NCBI GenBank assembly: GCA_013399115.1 | Contig: VXAA01006479.1 | Span: 300,651-364,650, forward strand | Source of the DNA: Anseranas semipalmata | Taxonomy: Eukaryota; Chordata; Aves; Anseriformes; Anseranatidae | Direction of reading: 5' to 3' | DNA: 64,000 nucleotides | Shown: positions 23,655-36,901 of the stretch, piece after piece | How the letters are laid out: the number at the start of each line of letters is the position of its first letter | Numbering within the stretch: position 1 is the stretch's first letter | Made by a program: the position numbers and the translations under genes | The notes under the pieces: generated by a model | The model's input: the letters and a program-made list of their open reading frames with translations, nothing else | Databases searched by the model: none | Told to the model about the DNA's origin: nothing

Positions 23655-25578
23655 CTGGAAAGGCTAAAAGTAACAAAAATTAGATGGTGAAATCTGCTTT
23701 GAAATTAGTTGTTTTTAAAAGAAAAAAAGGCTCTGATTATAACAAAAGATTTATTTTCTTGGCTTTGTTAGTCTGAGAGCAGCATTCAAGTGCTCATCAG
23801 CTATCTGGAAGGACATTCTTCAGACAACCACTCAGAAACTCAGAATTAGACCCACACGAAGATGTGACCCCCTGCAACTGATCAGACCCATGATGAAGAC
23901 CAATGACCAAACCAAAGCGAAACAAATTGCTACCATTAAGGGTCAGCCTCTTCACTGCTGCCAGAGCCGTCTTAAAAATTAAACAAATAATATACTGACT
24001 ACATTACTGAAATAGGTTTTGCATCATCTTTCAAAACCAGGAAAACAGCCTAGGATGTTTTCCTGAATATTAGCAGCATTTATACTCCTTAAGCTTTCAG
24101 CTTCCACTTGCACCGGTAGTTATGCTTCAGCGTCCCAATTGTTTTTTTCAAATGCAGTACAGCAAGTAAATCCCATTTTCACACCTAGGTGAGCAACACG
24201 CTGGTTTGACTATTTCCGCCACCACCACATCCGTAATCACCTTCCATTATGCCAAGATCTAGTGGAGAAATCTGGAGTTTGAGTTGATAAATGTCATCAG
24301 TTTTGAAAACATTTCTAAATCAAAAGCTTCTCTAGGGTTAAATGATCAACTACATTTATTTTACAGCATTTAATGTATCTGCTTATTGAATTTTTAGAAA
24401 AATAATAGGCCTGTCACAGGACATAAATGTAAGAGAAATATTCTGAAAAAATACTCAAATGAAATGTGTCATAGATAATATAAGACTTTTCATGCAAAGG
24501 ATCTTAACAACACTTATCTGTATCCAAATTTGAATATAATTTAAAGACTAGATACTTTGTTACATACAGACAGTAAGGACATACTTCTGACACCTTAGCT
24601 CACCTCCAGTAGTACCTTATTCCCTAGGATTACTCAGCCTTCTTGCACAGCTTGACTTCTGCATGTCACCCCAAGAACTATGCAACAAATAGCAACAAGA
24701 ACAAAAATTAAATGGGATCAGCGTTTCATGTATTATTTCATAGTATATCAGGAATATTCTTTTTACATAAGAGCAGTCCTAGCAGTTTAAAAACAGGTAC
24801 TTGAACAACAGACCTGAAAGAACTGTTATTTAATTGATACTCAGATCCAAGTGGTATAAAGCAAACAGAAGCAATGGTAACAGTCACTGATGTGATCCAT
24901 GATTGTTACTCAGCAGCACTCTTGCTGTGAAACAGCCTAAGAGCAGAGATGCACTCTAAAATTCCTGAACTTCCACGTTGTCTCTGTGCTGCACTGCTGA
25001 ATGTAAACGGTCATATTCAAATCTCAGAGTCGGGCTGGAGACAATAGTGTGAAGCTCATTTCTGGGACAGCTGAGGGTGAAAAAGTTCATTAGTTTTGCC
25101 ACATCCATGCAAATTGTGTCAAGCATGGGGGACGTTTTTCCTTAGAATGGTGAGAAGGTAATTAGTAACCAAGTTGCTCTTCTCATTCTCTACCTCCAGA
25201 CAAACTTATCATAAGCCCAGCTGTCATTTTGTTCTTTAGGAATGACAGTCAGCACATTGTGTGCTGATGAGCTCTGTTAAAAGCTAAACCGTGTCTTTAA
25301 GGCACAGCTGAGCCCTGGGAGTTGACTGTGATAGATGTTTGCTGTTTTGGACTGCACACAATGCAGCAGGCACAATCCTGGCACTTGCTGAGAAGAATAG
25401 CTGCTTTACTTTGCCTCTCAGGTGATATGAATTTGCATGGCCTGTCTACACAGCAATAACAGGACCAGGAGCTTCCTGAGACCATAGGAAGCCTCTCTGC
25501 AGTTCAGTGAGGCAGCAGTAAACCATGAAAAAAAAAACGAAAAAACACCACTATGCTTCATTTTCAACATGCAGCTTG

Positions 25579-25613
25579 ATCCATTAGGTTACATCCATTG
25601 GGTTAGATCCATT
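25579..25613 (+). repeat. Short tandem repeat of about 15 bases
   Basis: Three imperfect head-to-tail copies of a GATCCATTAGGTTA-like unit, found downstream of KCNV2. Confidence 0.7.
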
Positions 25614-28600
25614 AAAGGACTTAAATGTTGGTGACCATCCAACATTCCAAGACATGGGACACCTTAATTTAATTTCTTTGTCTGAAGGAGCTGGTGCTTG
25701 CGTGCACTATGCAAATGAGATGCAGATGTTCAGACTTACACACCCAGCTCAGCAACTTCTTGCCACCTAGAGAAATCCAGAGCCTGGGCACCTGCTCTGC
25801 TGAAGTTGGTCTTCTTCATAGCCTCAGACCTAAGACAGATCACCAGCCTCATTTTCCACCCCACTTGACTCACATGCAGGACACATTCAGATAGACAGGT
25901 ACTGGAGCAGACTTTCCACACAGAATGTAAGCAGGAGAAAAAGGATGTTTCTCTCTTATAATCAAGAGTAGAATTGAATGCTCTCAATGAGGGCTCTCTT
26001 ATCAGTCCAGAGATTTTTAGGCACAAGTCACATACTGCTGCTCTAACTGTTCACATACAGCTTGGAGCAGGTCACTCCCACCTCTCCAGATGAAGATGTT
26101 CCACCTTGTATCGAGTGAATGATGAGCCAATGGGTGGCAGTGAGTAAAAGACTGTACGGCTTAGTGTTTGCAGCACTCAGCTGGGCAGCAAGGTGTGGGT
26201 CACAGGCCTTGCTTCAATAAAGAGTCATGGAAGCACCCGGACCAGGCAGCAGAATCTTCCCAACTGCTCTCTCCTCTGTCCCAAGGAATCTTTGGTCGAA
26301 GGATTTAGTCCAGCAGGACTTGAGAGGCAGTCCCCACACCCTGCAGCTGCACAAAGGCAGGACTCACGATACCCTGTGGGCTGACGGTTACAGGCCAAAA
26401 AACTTTCAGACATGGAGGAGACCAATTTCTGTCCCTTCAGGAGAAGACAATACTGCCAAGTCCCATCTGAGTACTCTGAACACCAAGGCCATCACACACC
26501 AGGCAGCTCAGCTTACCTAGCACCTGCCACACACTCTTCTTCCTCAGTACACTTTCCTCACACCTCTCCAACACCAAGTCCCACCATCCTGCTGATGGCA
26601 GCTTTGGTCCCTTTATGATTGCTCTGTGAACTGGTTTAACACATAAATGTGACAATGTGGGGGAGCAGGATTAGATTCTTGATTGGTGTGTGCCCTGCCT
26701 TGATTTAGAGAGCTCTGACTAATGCTAATGCAAGACACGTGGTAGAAATGTGCAGTCTGGAGGACAGATCTCCGGCAGCTGCCACATGAAATATGAAGCA
26801 AAAAATATCTCAAAGTTGTTTTTCTATTTTGTAACAACTGGATCACTTGTCTTGTTGCATGCAGCAGGGGGACAGGTCCTTAGTGGAGTAAGGCATTTTC
26901 CAGCAAACCAGAAGTTAGAGTTTGGGGTTTTCTTTAATGAAAGACCCATCATTTGCTTTTCTGGATTACCCCACACAGCTTTCTGCCTTGTGGCTTACCT
27001 CATTTTATTGTAGGGGTGATGAGCTTAAGTCTGTACATTCCAGTAGGGTAGATTATGCCTAAAACTGAGGTACCACAATGCCAACCAGATGTTGCCCTGA
27101 ATGCCCAAGCTCTGTCAGTGCCAGCATTTTCTGTAGATGGATACTGGCAAGGTCCTCCCACCTGCTGGACTCCTGTGAGAGCCTGCCTGACACTCCTGCT
27201 GTACAGACTGGCTAGAGGAGCTCCAGCCAGCTCAGAGTAAGGAACGAGTTCATCTTCCCACACAGCATACTCCTGACTACCTGCAGTGGCTGTGCATACT
27301 TTTATCAGCTGGTTTTGAAATAGGACGCTGTATTTTTGCCATTGTGTTGTTGTTGACAGAATGATTCCTTCTGAGGAGGATTGTTAGTTAATTTACTCTT
27401 CCACATCCACTAAGAGTTTCAGTGGCATTGTAAGTGTCCCTAGATCACTGTGAAATGAAACAGCCAAGTGCTACGTGATGATGTTCAGAAATAACACAGG
27501 ATAGCCTTGGTTATCTTGATTACTTGAATGCCACAGGGCTTTGACAATCAAAAGATTTCAAAGTAACCACTTCAAGGGAAAACATGCTTAGACACAACAA
27601 AGATGGGTAATACCATTAAAGCTAAAGTAGATAGGGCTTGTTTTATGAGATGTTAATTTGCTATAACTAAGGTTTTGGTGAAGCAGAGTGAGGGATTCTC
27701 AAACTACTGAGAAATTAGAGAACTCTCAGAATGTGGCCATGCTCAAGTCTTCTGTTTTAACTAATTGCAGATATTAATGAGCCCCAGAGGGAGAAGGAAA
27801 ATATGTTCTGTCATTATGCTTCACTACAGAATTAGCAAACGTTGTCCCTGGTAGACAAAGAAAGAATTGGTTTATCTGGATGGCCTGGCTTCATTTTTAA
27901 ACAGCTAGGTATTGCTTCTTCTACTTATTTGAGACCTGTGAATTACTGAAGAAAAAAAAAAAAAGCAGGGGGCAGGGGTGGTGGAAATCTGGAGTCTGTC
28001 CCGACATGAGACAGTGAAAAGAATTCCAATTAGAATATGCTTTTGCACAAATCCTTGTCTCAGAAGAACATCACTTTTTCAGTGCAATTCAGCAGCTGTT
28101 TGCTTTTCTCATTCAGAAAGATAGCCCTTAAAGGGGTAGCTAAAGTACAGCCATAGATTAATATGCATCTGGTGCTATTCCCAGGCTTCTAAGGCAAATA
28201 CTACTATTCAGTCTTTACATATGTATGATTTTAAAGATTATAAACTAGGTAGACTTTAAAGTTTTTGGAGAAAAAAAAATGACTATCAATAAACCTAGGA
28301 GGGGAAAAAAAAATCTACTTGCTTAAAAAGTAACTTTAACTGTTGAGATTGTTCTGTTTTTATGTTATATAAAAAATCTGATTCATGCTTATCTGCTATT
28401 TACAAAACCTTATTAACTTATTTATTCAGAAGTAGAGAAATTACATGGCATTCGACTGTAATCTAGCTCTTTATCTTGGATTGAAAAAGAGAAAGGTCAG
28501 AGGTACTAGCTTTTTATACACTTAGGTAATTTAATGGAAATATGCTGAGAAAAAAATAAAGCATTCCCCAAGTAGTTCCTGAGATAGAGATTATCAAGGT

Positions 28601-29261
28601 TTTCAAAATAAAACTGATCAGAGCTTAATTCTACTCTATAAATGTCTCTGTATTGTCATTCTAACTTCTGAATCAGATTGCTCCATTTACAAGCAAAAGC
28701 ATTCCCCCCTATTAATAACCAGATGAACTAGTATCATATCTGAAAGTCAGTCTTTCACTACCACTAACAAGAGTTCTTCAGGCCACCAAATACCCACACA
28801 GCCCTCTTTCCTTCACCTGTTCTGGCAAAAGAAACTGCCTGAAACACTTCCCCTACCGCCTGGGAAAGAGAACACAGACCCTGTTTTGGCTGCAGAGACT
28901 GCATGGCTAAACATGGTTAAAAACAACCAGCACTGTCACAGAAAACAACTGTGCAGAGGAACTTTTCCACACCCAAGCAAGAACAGCCTTGCTCAATAGG
29001 AAAGTTAGACTTTTTATTTTCTTTTCTCACCAAAAGCTACATATGAAGGCAAAGGCACAGACTGCAGACAAATGCAACAGGCCACCCGCAACAGAAAGGT
29101 CAGACTTTGAAGTGAATTCTTTATGATCAAACCCTGGCATAAGCTGGATCCACACTGACATCAAAGGGTCTCCATGCTCCTCAGCCAACTCTTGAGGGTC
29201 AGATTGGCCTGACATCCAAACTTCTTTACATCCAAGTATTTTGTGAGGGTAAACAATCAGG

Positions 29262-29290
29262 AAAAAAAAAGAAAGAAAGAAAGAAAGAAA
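29262..29290 (+). repeat. (GAAA)n microsatellite
   Basis: An A-run followed by about five GAAA units, next to a CpG-rich patch. Confidence 0.9.
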
Positions 29291-30645
29291 CAGCAGGTAC
29301 TAGGAATTCAGGAAAATGCTCTCACACACACAAGTTGCGACGGCTGTACCGCTGTGATGGGGGCCGAAACGCTCTGTACGGGCAAGGCGGGGGAGGTGGG
29401 GTTCGTGGGGAAAGTGCAGTCCCTTGTTTACTACTGCCACCCGGAGGCTAGAGGCTGCCAGAATACCCCCTTTCCTTAAAAACACCTTATGCATACCACT
29501 TGCTGCGTTAGCTTGCTCCGCTGTACCTTCAGGTACAGAGAGCACTAAAATCCTGGGCCTCCATGGAGTACCGTCAGAAAGAGTGCCTACAAGAAAGAAA
29601 AAAGTTTAATCGTAACTGTAAAATCTGCATTATCACCACTAGGGGCTAAATGAATCTTCAATCTAATGCCACATTAACTGCACTGGAGATGAATTTCCCT
29701 ATCCCTTTCATTTCTAAAAGACAATTCCAAAACTTATTATGTTCCCAGAAAGTCACTATGCAGAAACGGAGCTGATTCTCGTCAGATCTGGGTGATGTCA
29801 GGCTATGGTTAGTACTCAGGATGCATAGCCTCTAAAACAGTTAAAGCAAACAAAAATATCACCAAAAAAATTAGCCAGGGAACATGAAAGTTCAAGACAA
29901 AGTTACCTTAATTGGAGGCTGAATAGATCATTTTAGATCAATAGTGAGGCTTTTATCAGTAGGACATAACATAAGCAGTCAAAGCACTGGTCTCAAACAG
30001 TTGTCATTCTACTTTATGGCATGGGAGGAAGAAAAGAGTCTAGTGCCATTTTATACACAGATTTGGAGTACAGTTTGATCATGAAGCTGAGCCAGCCTAG
30101 GAGATTAATTTGATCCCCTGTAAAAGGAAGGTTTAGTCCCACCTGCTGCCAGGCTTCTTCCCATGAAGTTCTGCCATTTATCTCCTGCACTGGTGTTCAA
30201 GAGGGCTCCATTTGTTTAGCACATTTTGTCAGCTCACTAGTAGAAATTAATTCAACACCACCACACACAAGTCTTTAACTGGTTTGTAAACTGATTCAGT
30301 TTAGTGAACAGCCGGACAAGTGCCAGAGCCGCTGTAAGGACAGGGTGCCTTAGACACTGCATTCCTGTCTGAAAAGGAACTTCCATGTATACATACATTT
30401 TCTGGCTGTGGTAAACCATACAGAATCTTGAGCAAAAGAGTGGTCAGTCCAGCATTAACACAACAATTTCCTTTGCAAAGATACAATGCTTCAGGCTTCA
30501 TTCAGCCTTGAGTCTCTACTCACAGCCTCTTCTTCAGATTAAGAGCACTCAGTTACACAAAAGAATGCCTACCATTAGAAAATAATTTGAAAATCAGCTT
30601 GGTGTAACAAAACTGTTACCCTGCTTGTCTTGTTTCCTTTCCATT

Positions 30646-30722
30646 AAAAAACAAACAAACAAACAAACAAACAAACAAACAAACAAACAAACAAACAAAC
30701 AAACAAACAAACAAACAAAAAC
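30646..30722 (+). repeat. (AAAC)n microsatellite
   Basis: About 17-18 perfect AAAC units. Followed 36 bases later by a purine/G-rich tract (30758-30822) of GAGAGG and GGAGGG units. Confidence 0.97.
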
Positions 30723-30757
30723 AACAACCAAAAATAATCCTTTATATGGGAAACCAG

Positions 30758-30822
30758 TGGAGAGGAGAGGAGAGGGGAGGAGAAAAGGGAGGAGGGTGGG
30801 GAGGGGAGGGGAGGAAAAGGAA
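30758..30822 (+). repeat. GA/GGGA-rich low-complexity tract
   Basis: Purine-rich sequence with GGGG and GGG runs, broken by a single T. Part of a composite low-complexity block with the AAAC array. Confidence 0.85.
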
Positions 30823-32250
30823 TGTCTCCTAGGTATTGTGACCCAATGCAAGTTTCTTGTCAGAAAGCAACAGACTGTGTATTGCAGCAAGTGCAGTCTG
30901 AGCAGCACCTCACTGCCTCGGAGAAGAGAATGCATGCACATATTTTCTAACTTAGTGCACCATATGAAGATTAAAGGACAAAGCAAGACATGGACAGATA
31001 CTAAAAGTGCATCTGAAGCTGAAGAAATCAAGTAATTTGAGATGCATATACTGCATTTGCCTTGTAAGTAACTGTTCATCTTGAATGAGATGAACGCTTG
31101 ACAGCATGAAGATACCTTAACAGCAGGTTTTGTGGCACCCAATCCTCTTCATCTAGCCACTCTTCGGGAGCAGAAACTTAACCAATACAACATATTGAAC
31201 AAATTATCATAATGCTTTATTATCTTTTTTCACAAAAGTAAAAAATTATATTTTATAGTCATGCTTATAAAGCAGTTTATCTTTAAAATGAGAATCTTTT
31301 TTTTTTTTTTCTGCCACGCAAGTGCATCATCTTCTTTCTATCTGTTTTACAAACACAGAAAATCCTCCCAAAGACTTCTTAGTTCAATGCCTCTAGCACT
31401 TGTTCACTTATGCCTGTATACCCAGAGCTCTTGCTGGCTCCTCCCTTATATTTTCCATGACTATTCCCCTATTCTGTTAGAAGATGTAATTCATGTAGAC
31501 TCACTGTAGTTAGCACAGACTGACAAGCTAAAGTGATGATAGGCAGAAGCAGATATGGGGAAGACAGGGCAAGTCAGAGAATCCATAAGATTTTATATTT
31601 TGTAAAGTAGAGGTGTATTTTTAAGTTTAATTTTGATCAAAAGAGCATAAAAATCCAACAATGAAAACCACCTTCAATGACAGAAGATGCCAAGATGACC
31701 AAACTCACTTCAAATAGTACAGCCCTTGAATAAACTTTAAATACATGACTAATGCAAGGGAAAATCACAAAGATATAAAATGTTAAATTGAACATATGCA
31801 AGGATTTGCTGCTGATAACTAAGACTCAGTGTACCTGGCATATTTTCCAGCCATCAGTGGTTTTTCCTTCCCTCAGTCCCTCTGCCAAATACTTCTTGTA
31901 AATGCAGTACTTGGCAGAGTACTGCAGTAAATGCAGTAAATGCAGTACATTGGACACTACAACCACGTGGGTTAGGGACTTTGCATGCACTTCAAAGAAA
32001 AAAAGTCATATCAAGGAAAGCTTGCAGTGATGAAATTTGCAGCTACAGGGATTAGAGAAAAGGTGGGGAACATACTACAATAGATATATATTTTTTAAAT
32101 AGCAATCCTTCCTAGCAATGCCTGTTTCTTATCAGATGGCTAGTACAATCTTTATTTACTGGTAACAGATCTTGAAAAAGGTTGCATATCCTAAAAGCCT
32201 AGGGTCTCAAACAAAGACAGAGAAAATAAAACAAGGGGCTTTAAACAAAA

Positions 32251-32277
32251 GAAAACAAACAAACAAACAAACAAAAA
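32251..32277 (+). repeat. (AAAC)n short microsatellite
   Basis: Several AAAC units directly before the CR1 stub. Confidence 0.8.
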
Positions 32278-32285
32278 GTGAACGT

Positions 32286-32351
32286 GCAGGGGGGTTGGAA
32301 CTAGATGATCTTTAAGGTCCCTTCCAACGTAAGCCATTCCATGATTCTATG
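32286..32351 (+). mobile_element. CR1 3'-end stub
   Basis: About 65 bases matching only the 3' UTR end of CR1 (GGGGTTGGAACTAGATGATC onwards, ending ATGATTCTATG). An extreme 5' truncation, directly after an AAAC microsatellite (32251-32277). Confidence 0.85.
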
Positions 32352-34375
32352 CTTCCATGATTATTAGAATAGAGCATGTAAGGGAGCAACTTGATACAAG
32401 AGCTTTAAAACCCAAGCAGAAAATGAGGAAAAGTGTTGGAAGAGTGCTATGTTTAGAGTACATAATTTGTATTCTCACAAAGCAGTTGAGGAATGCCTTG
32501 CATACTAGTGAGAGACTGATTTTGACAATGATCTTGAACTTGAAAATGCAAACCATCTAATGAATGCTACAGATTTTTTCCAAGAAGCCAAAGGAAATGT
32601 GTCTTGACTAATGCAGTAACACTTTGATGACTCTGTTTTGAAGATGAAAGCGACCTCAGCACAATATATGTACATATATGATTAGTAATATTATTTTTTT
32701 AGACATTCCATAGCAACAGTGAGAACACTTCACGTAGAAGCCCCTAAGTGCCAGGTGATATGCCCACATGGAGATGGCCCTGTATCCATTCTGACAAGTC
32801 TACAGCCCAACTAGATGAAAGAGGTGGGCAGGAGTAAGAAAGAAAATGTCACAGTTTATGGGTCTAACTGCAGTGCATATAGTCGCAAATCATTCCCCCC
32901 TTCTTTTCCAGCTACTCTTATTATTCTGCAATTTCTGTTGACTCCAACTTTGTTCTCAGTCCTCAAGAGGACACTCAGAGCACTCAGAAACAAATTCAGA
33001 ATAATTCTGTACATTTTTTCTGCTTTTGAAGAAAAGGTAAGTTGGTGGAGAGTCAGAGGAAAGGTGAAACACTTCTTGTTATTGGTAGCTGCAGCCATCA
33101 GCAGGAAGGGGAAAGCTGGTCCTTCTGTACCTTGAACTAAGAAGTATTAATATATGTGCAGTATATATGCCTGTATACGTCTATTTCCATATAATAGGTA
33201 CACTACCAAGTTCCTGTGTCCTCTCAGAACCAAAAATAATACAGTCATCACCACCTTTTCCTGTCTTTGACTGTCCTAGCACTCACAATGATTAATCACT
33301 TGCTGCTCACACTCCAACGTCTGCTACATAAAGCGAGAGAGGGAAGTGTTGGCTCTGGAGCACAGAGTAGACAGTCACTTCATCTCCACTTTGAAACAAC
33401 AGCTTTGAAACAAGGGCCCTGTAATTCCTGGAAGATGCAGTCTTCCAAGAAAGTATCACAGACATTTACTTGCTGTATATGAACTTCCATTTTCTTCTTG
33501 GCAATATAGAAAAAATAGTGCTAGCTCTGTTAAGATGCTGGCAGTAATTTAAGCAGTTTAGATAATCTAAAGTAGTTAGAAGTCCTTGCTAAGGGCATTT
33601 CAGACAAAAGAAAAAAGGAACACTGAAAAAATCCTTTTGCTTCCAGGTCTTTCAAATGATCTATCCCCCAGCCTTCACACAGTCATAGAGACACGCACTG
33701 CAGACTGGCAAAGAAATGGCACTGCATCCAGTCAGCTTCTCCACAGTGGGGAAATGAGTCCACTCTGTGAAATAACTTAAGCCACTAAAGCAGTCCTCAG
33801 TCTCCTCTGTCCCTCTCCTTCTCCTTCCCATCTCCCCCCTTGTCCTCTCCTTCTATTAGGCTGTTTCAGAATTTGGCTTCAACTGACAGTAAAGACATAC
33901 ATTGACAGTAATCATTTATTTAAGTTCCACCCCGGTAGGAAAATAGTATCATCTTTAGCATACCCCTAACTAATGTCTACTTAATCAAAATGGCATTTCT
34001 AAAATTGTAGTAAGAAAAGTTAGTAGTCAGTCACTCCAAGTTACTACACATAATTCAAAAATTCAAATAACCTGCCTGGTAGCCTTTCAGTTAAAGCAAC
34101 TGGAATTTAAACACACAAACAAAATATAAAATCAGGTTCACCTAAGTAGATACTCTTGTACAGCTTTTTGCTGTTCTGTTTACTGATATTTATCCTTGGT
34201 TACAACTTACTTTCACTGCTGCCTTTAATTCTCTGAATTGGAAATATGTCTGTGCCAGATTTTAAGCATTAGTTTATTCCCCTCAGTAACCTGGAAACTG
34301 GAAAGGGCTGTATCATACTTTTTCCCCACTCTCTACTTTACTCTACCACTAGTGCAGTCACAAATCTATTGCGTA

Positions 34376-34431
34376 TTTCTTTCTTTCTTTCTTTCTTTCT
34401 TTTTTTTTTTGAGGGCGGGGGAGGGGGGGGG
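34376..34431 (+). repeat. (TTTC)n plus T-run plus G-rich tract
   Basis: TTTC units (34376-34400), then a T-run (34401-34410), then GGG, GGGGG and a nine-G run separated by single bases (34413-34431). The G tract can form a G-quadruplex if the nine-G run is shared by two strands of the fold. Confidence 0.85.
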
Positions 34432-35488
34432 AACACACTTCTTTAGAAACAGTTCACTACAGTTTAAATTCATTATCTGTTGCTAATTACCTATTTTATT
34501 GTCACAGGAGAAAATCCTGTTACAGAGACTAATGAGCTGCAACCTTCAGTAACTGATCCTGGAGAGGATATCTGTTTACAAGCATGAACATTTTATGCCA
34601 CTGGCAATCAGGTCTAATTGGGATTAACCTTTAAGTATTCACTACTACTTATAAGCTTAGGTGGAATTAGAAGGAAGCACAGTCAGCAAAGTATCAGTAA
34701 ATCAACAGATGCAAACAGAAACAAACTACGGAACTGCTTTTAACTGTAATGCTCATGTACTACCTAAATTAGGCTAACATTAAGTAATTAGAATTGGATT
34801 TACAATTTTTAAAAATTTGCCTATGCAGGCATTTTGGCATTTTTTTTATATTAAAAAATGTTCCCCCTAGGGTGGGGGGACCAGTGAGGAGCACAGGACC
34901 AGTGAGTAGCAAGAGATTACTTATTATTAAGATGAAACAATGTATTTCTTTGTTTTGTATAACTATTTAAAATTAAACATACACATCTTGAAAATATAGT
35001 TGACAATTCCAGCATCTGTAAACAGGTGTTCTCTAGGGAACCAGAATATTTTACCACATGCTAAACATGCAAGTCTGTCTGAACCTCAAAATAGGCAATC
35101 TTATTTTCCTGTGTGCTGAGCACTACAGTTCCTGATCAACTGTAAAAGTAGTTGTGGATCATTATTACCTACGATAGTAAAGTCACTTAATTTCGAAGAC
35201 TGATTTAAAGAATGCAAAGTACAGAAATTTATGCCAGTACTACTGACAATAGGTAACACCATCTCGGATGTCTTCAAAATGAGTGGTCCCTATAACACAC
35301 AGCATCAGAAACACTGCAGTGTTTCACTGTTTAGACACTGACATTTGAAATCCAGCACGTGCTAATTTGCTTTATCAAAATGCATAGATACATAAATCTT
35401 TTAAGTACAAGAACATGTAACATAATTAAATTGATATTGCTATTATCGGTATATTTTACCTGAGCAATGCTTTCTTAAGTATCAAGAA

Positions 35489-36233
35489 TGATGTTCCCCA
35501 GGGCTCGGTATTGGAGCCAGTTTTAACACTTTTATAAACAATCTTGATGAGGGCATCAAGTGCACCCTCAGTAATTTCACAGGCAACTCCAAGTTGGGTA
35601 GTAGTGTTGATCTGCTTGAACGTAGGAAGGCTCTGCAGAGGCATCTGGATAGGCTGGATCGATGGGCTGTGTCCAATTGTGTGGCATGCAAGAAGGCTAA
35701 ACACTGGGTGTTATGCTTGGGTCATAACAACCCCATGCAGCGGTACAGGCTTGTGGAAGAGTGGTTGGAAAGTTGCCCAGCAGAAAAGGACCTGTGTGTG
35801 CTGATTGACAGCCAGCTGAACACAAGCCAGCGGTGTACCCAACTGGCGAAGAAGGCCAGTGGCATCCTGGCCTGTAACAGAAAGTGTGGCCAGCAGGACT
35901 AGGGAAGTGATTGGCCCTTTGTACTTGGCATTGGTGAGACCATAACTCGAGTACTGTGTTCAGTTTTGGGCTCCTCACTACAAGGACATTGAGTTGCTGG
36001 AACGTGTTCAGAAGAGCAATGAAGCTAGTGAAGGGACTAGAAAACAAGATATATAAGGAGCAGCTAAGGGAACTGGGGTTGTTTAGTCTGGCTGAGTGGA
36101 GACCTCATCACTCTACAACTACCTGAAAGAAGGCTGCAGTGAGGTGTGTGTTGGTCTCTCCTGTTGGGTGACAAGCAATAGGACACAAGGAAATGGCCTC
36201 AAGTTGCACCGAGGAAGGTTTAGATGAGATGTC
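35489..36233 (+). mobile_element. Degenerate CR1 fragment lacking its 3' end
   Basis: Decayed RT C-terminal region from the PQGSVLG-like block (TTCCCCAGGGCTCGGTATTG) to a GRFR-like block near 36230. Several frames are needed to follow it. It stops before the usual 3' UTR, which is atypical because CR1 copies normally lose the 5' side, so a later deletion is likely. Confidence 0.85.
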
Positions 36234-36670
36234 ACTATGGTATACTAAGAGTCAGCCTCTCCTTTGGGAATGTGTTTGAAAAGGGTCAGAGAATATTTTC
36301 ATTTTATTTGTGTCAGCTCTTGAAGGATGGGTACCTCCGTCACTTTCACACACGGTAAGCATTTTTTTTCCTGCTTCATTTTTGAGGAAAACAGGAGGGA
36401 AGGGGACTATGAACAGGTGTATTTGCCCAGTACACAGGACTATCTCCAGAACAGATGCTTCCATTTCTATGGTAACTAGGATATAATATGCACATGAATT
36501 TCAACAGGAATCAAAACATTTTTGTGCAAGTTATCAGGAAAGATTTAACTTCTTGATTGTATGTTCAGAAGTTTCCACAAACTCTTAAATCTTGAGATTT
36601 TAATCTCTGTGAGCAACTTCTTACCACACAGAACACAATAAATACAACAGACAAATTGTTTTAGAAATTA

Positions 36671-36676
36671 TTTAAT
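36671..36676 (-). promoter_or_regulatory. PUM3: PUM3 polyadenylation signal ATTAAA
   Basis: The - strand reads ATTAAA about 95 bases after the stop. I saw no AATAAA in the first ~270 bases after the stop, so a short 3' UTR ending near 36650 is likely. A TTTATT (AATAAA on -) near 36302 is a possible distal site. Confidence 0.5.
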
Positions 36677-36771
36677 TTACAAATGCTTCTTAAAACATAG
36701 ACATGGAGCAAAATCTTACCACCTGGCAGTTCATTGCATAGTTGTAACTGATCTTTTTAGCTTCACATACA

Positions 36772-36901
36772 CTAGGAAGTCAATTTCTCCAGCAATGCTT
36801 CTATTCCTTTTACATTTTTATTCAGCTTCAACTTTGGGACAAGCTTTTTCAGTCCTTTCTTGACTGCATTTGCCACTTTTTGATCAGTGCTCCGGAGAAG
36901 G
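36772..36901 (-). CDS. PUM3: PUM3 last coding exon (17) and stop
   Basis: Follows acceptor CTTGTAG after an intron of about 4.9 kb and encodes about residues 597-639: [20 protein letters not shown], then [13 protein letters not shown] and TAG. The GIE-LLEKL ending matches human PUM3, so the terminus is intact. Confidence 0.96.

Larger units (their letters stand above)
23655..36650. other. Spacer between KCNV2 and PUM3 (tail to tail)
   Basis: About 13 kb without a supported gene. It contains microsatellites, two CR1 remnants, a CpG-rich patch at 29338-29444, and otherwise unique AT-rich sequence. Any distal 3' UTR of either gene would fall at its ends. Confidence 0.7.

Noticed and set aside
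30594..31142. 182-codon - strand frame with a repeated FVCL-like run
   Set aside because: Rests on the AAAC microsatellite. No homologous protein features outside it.
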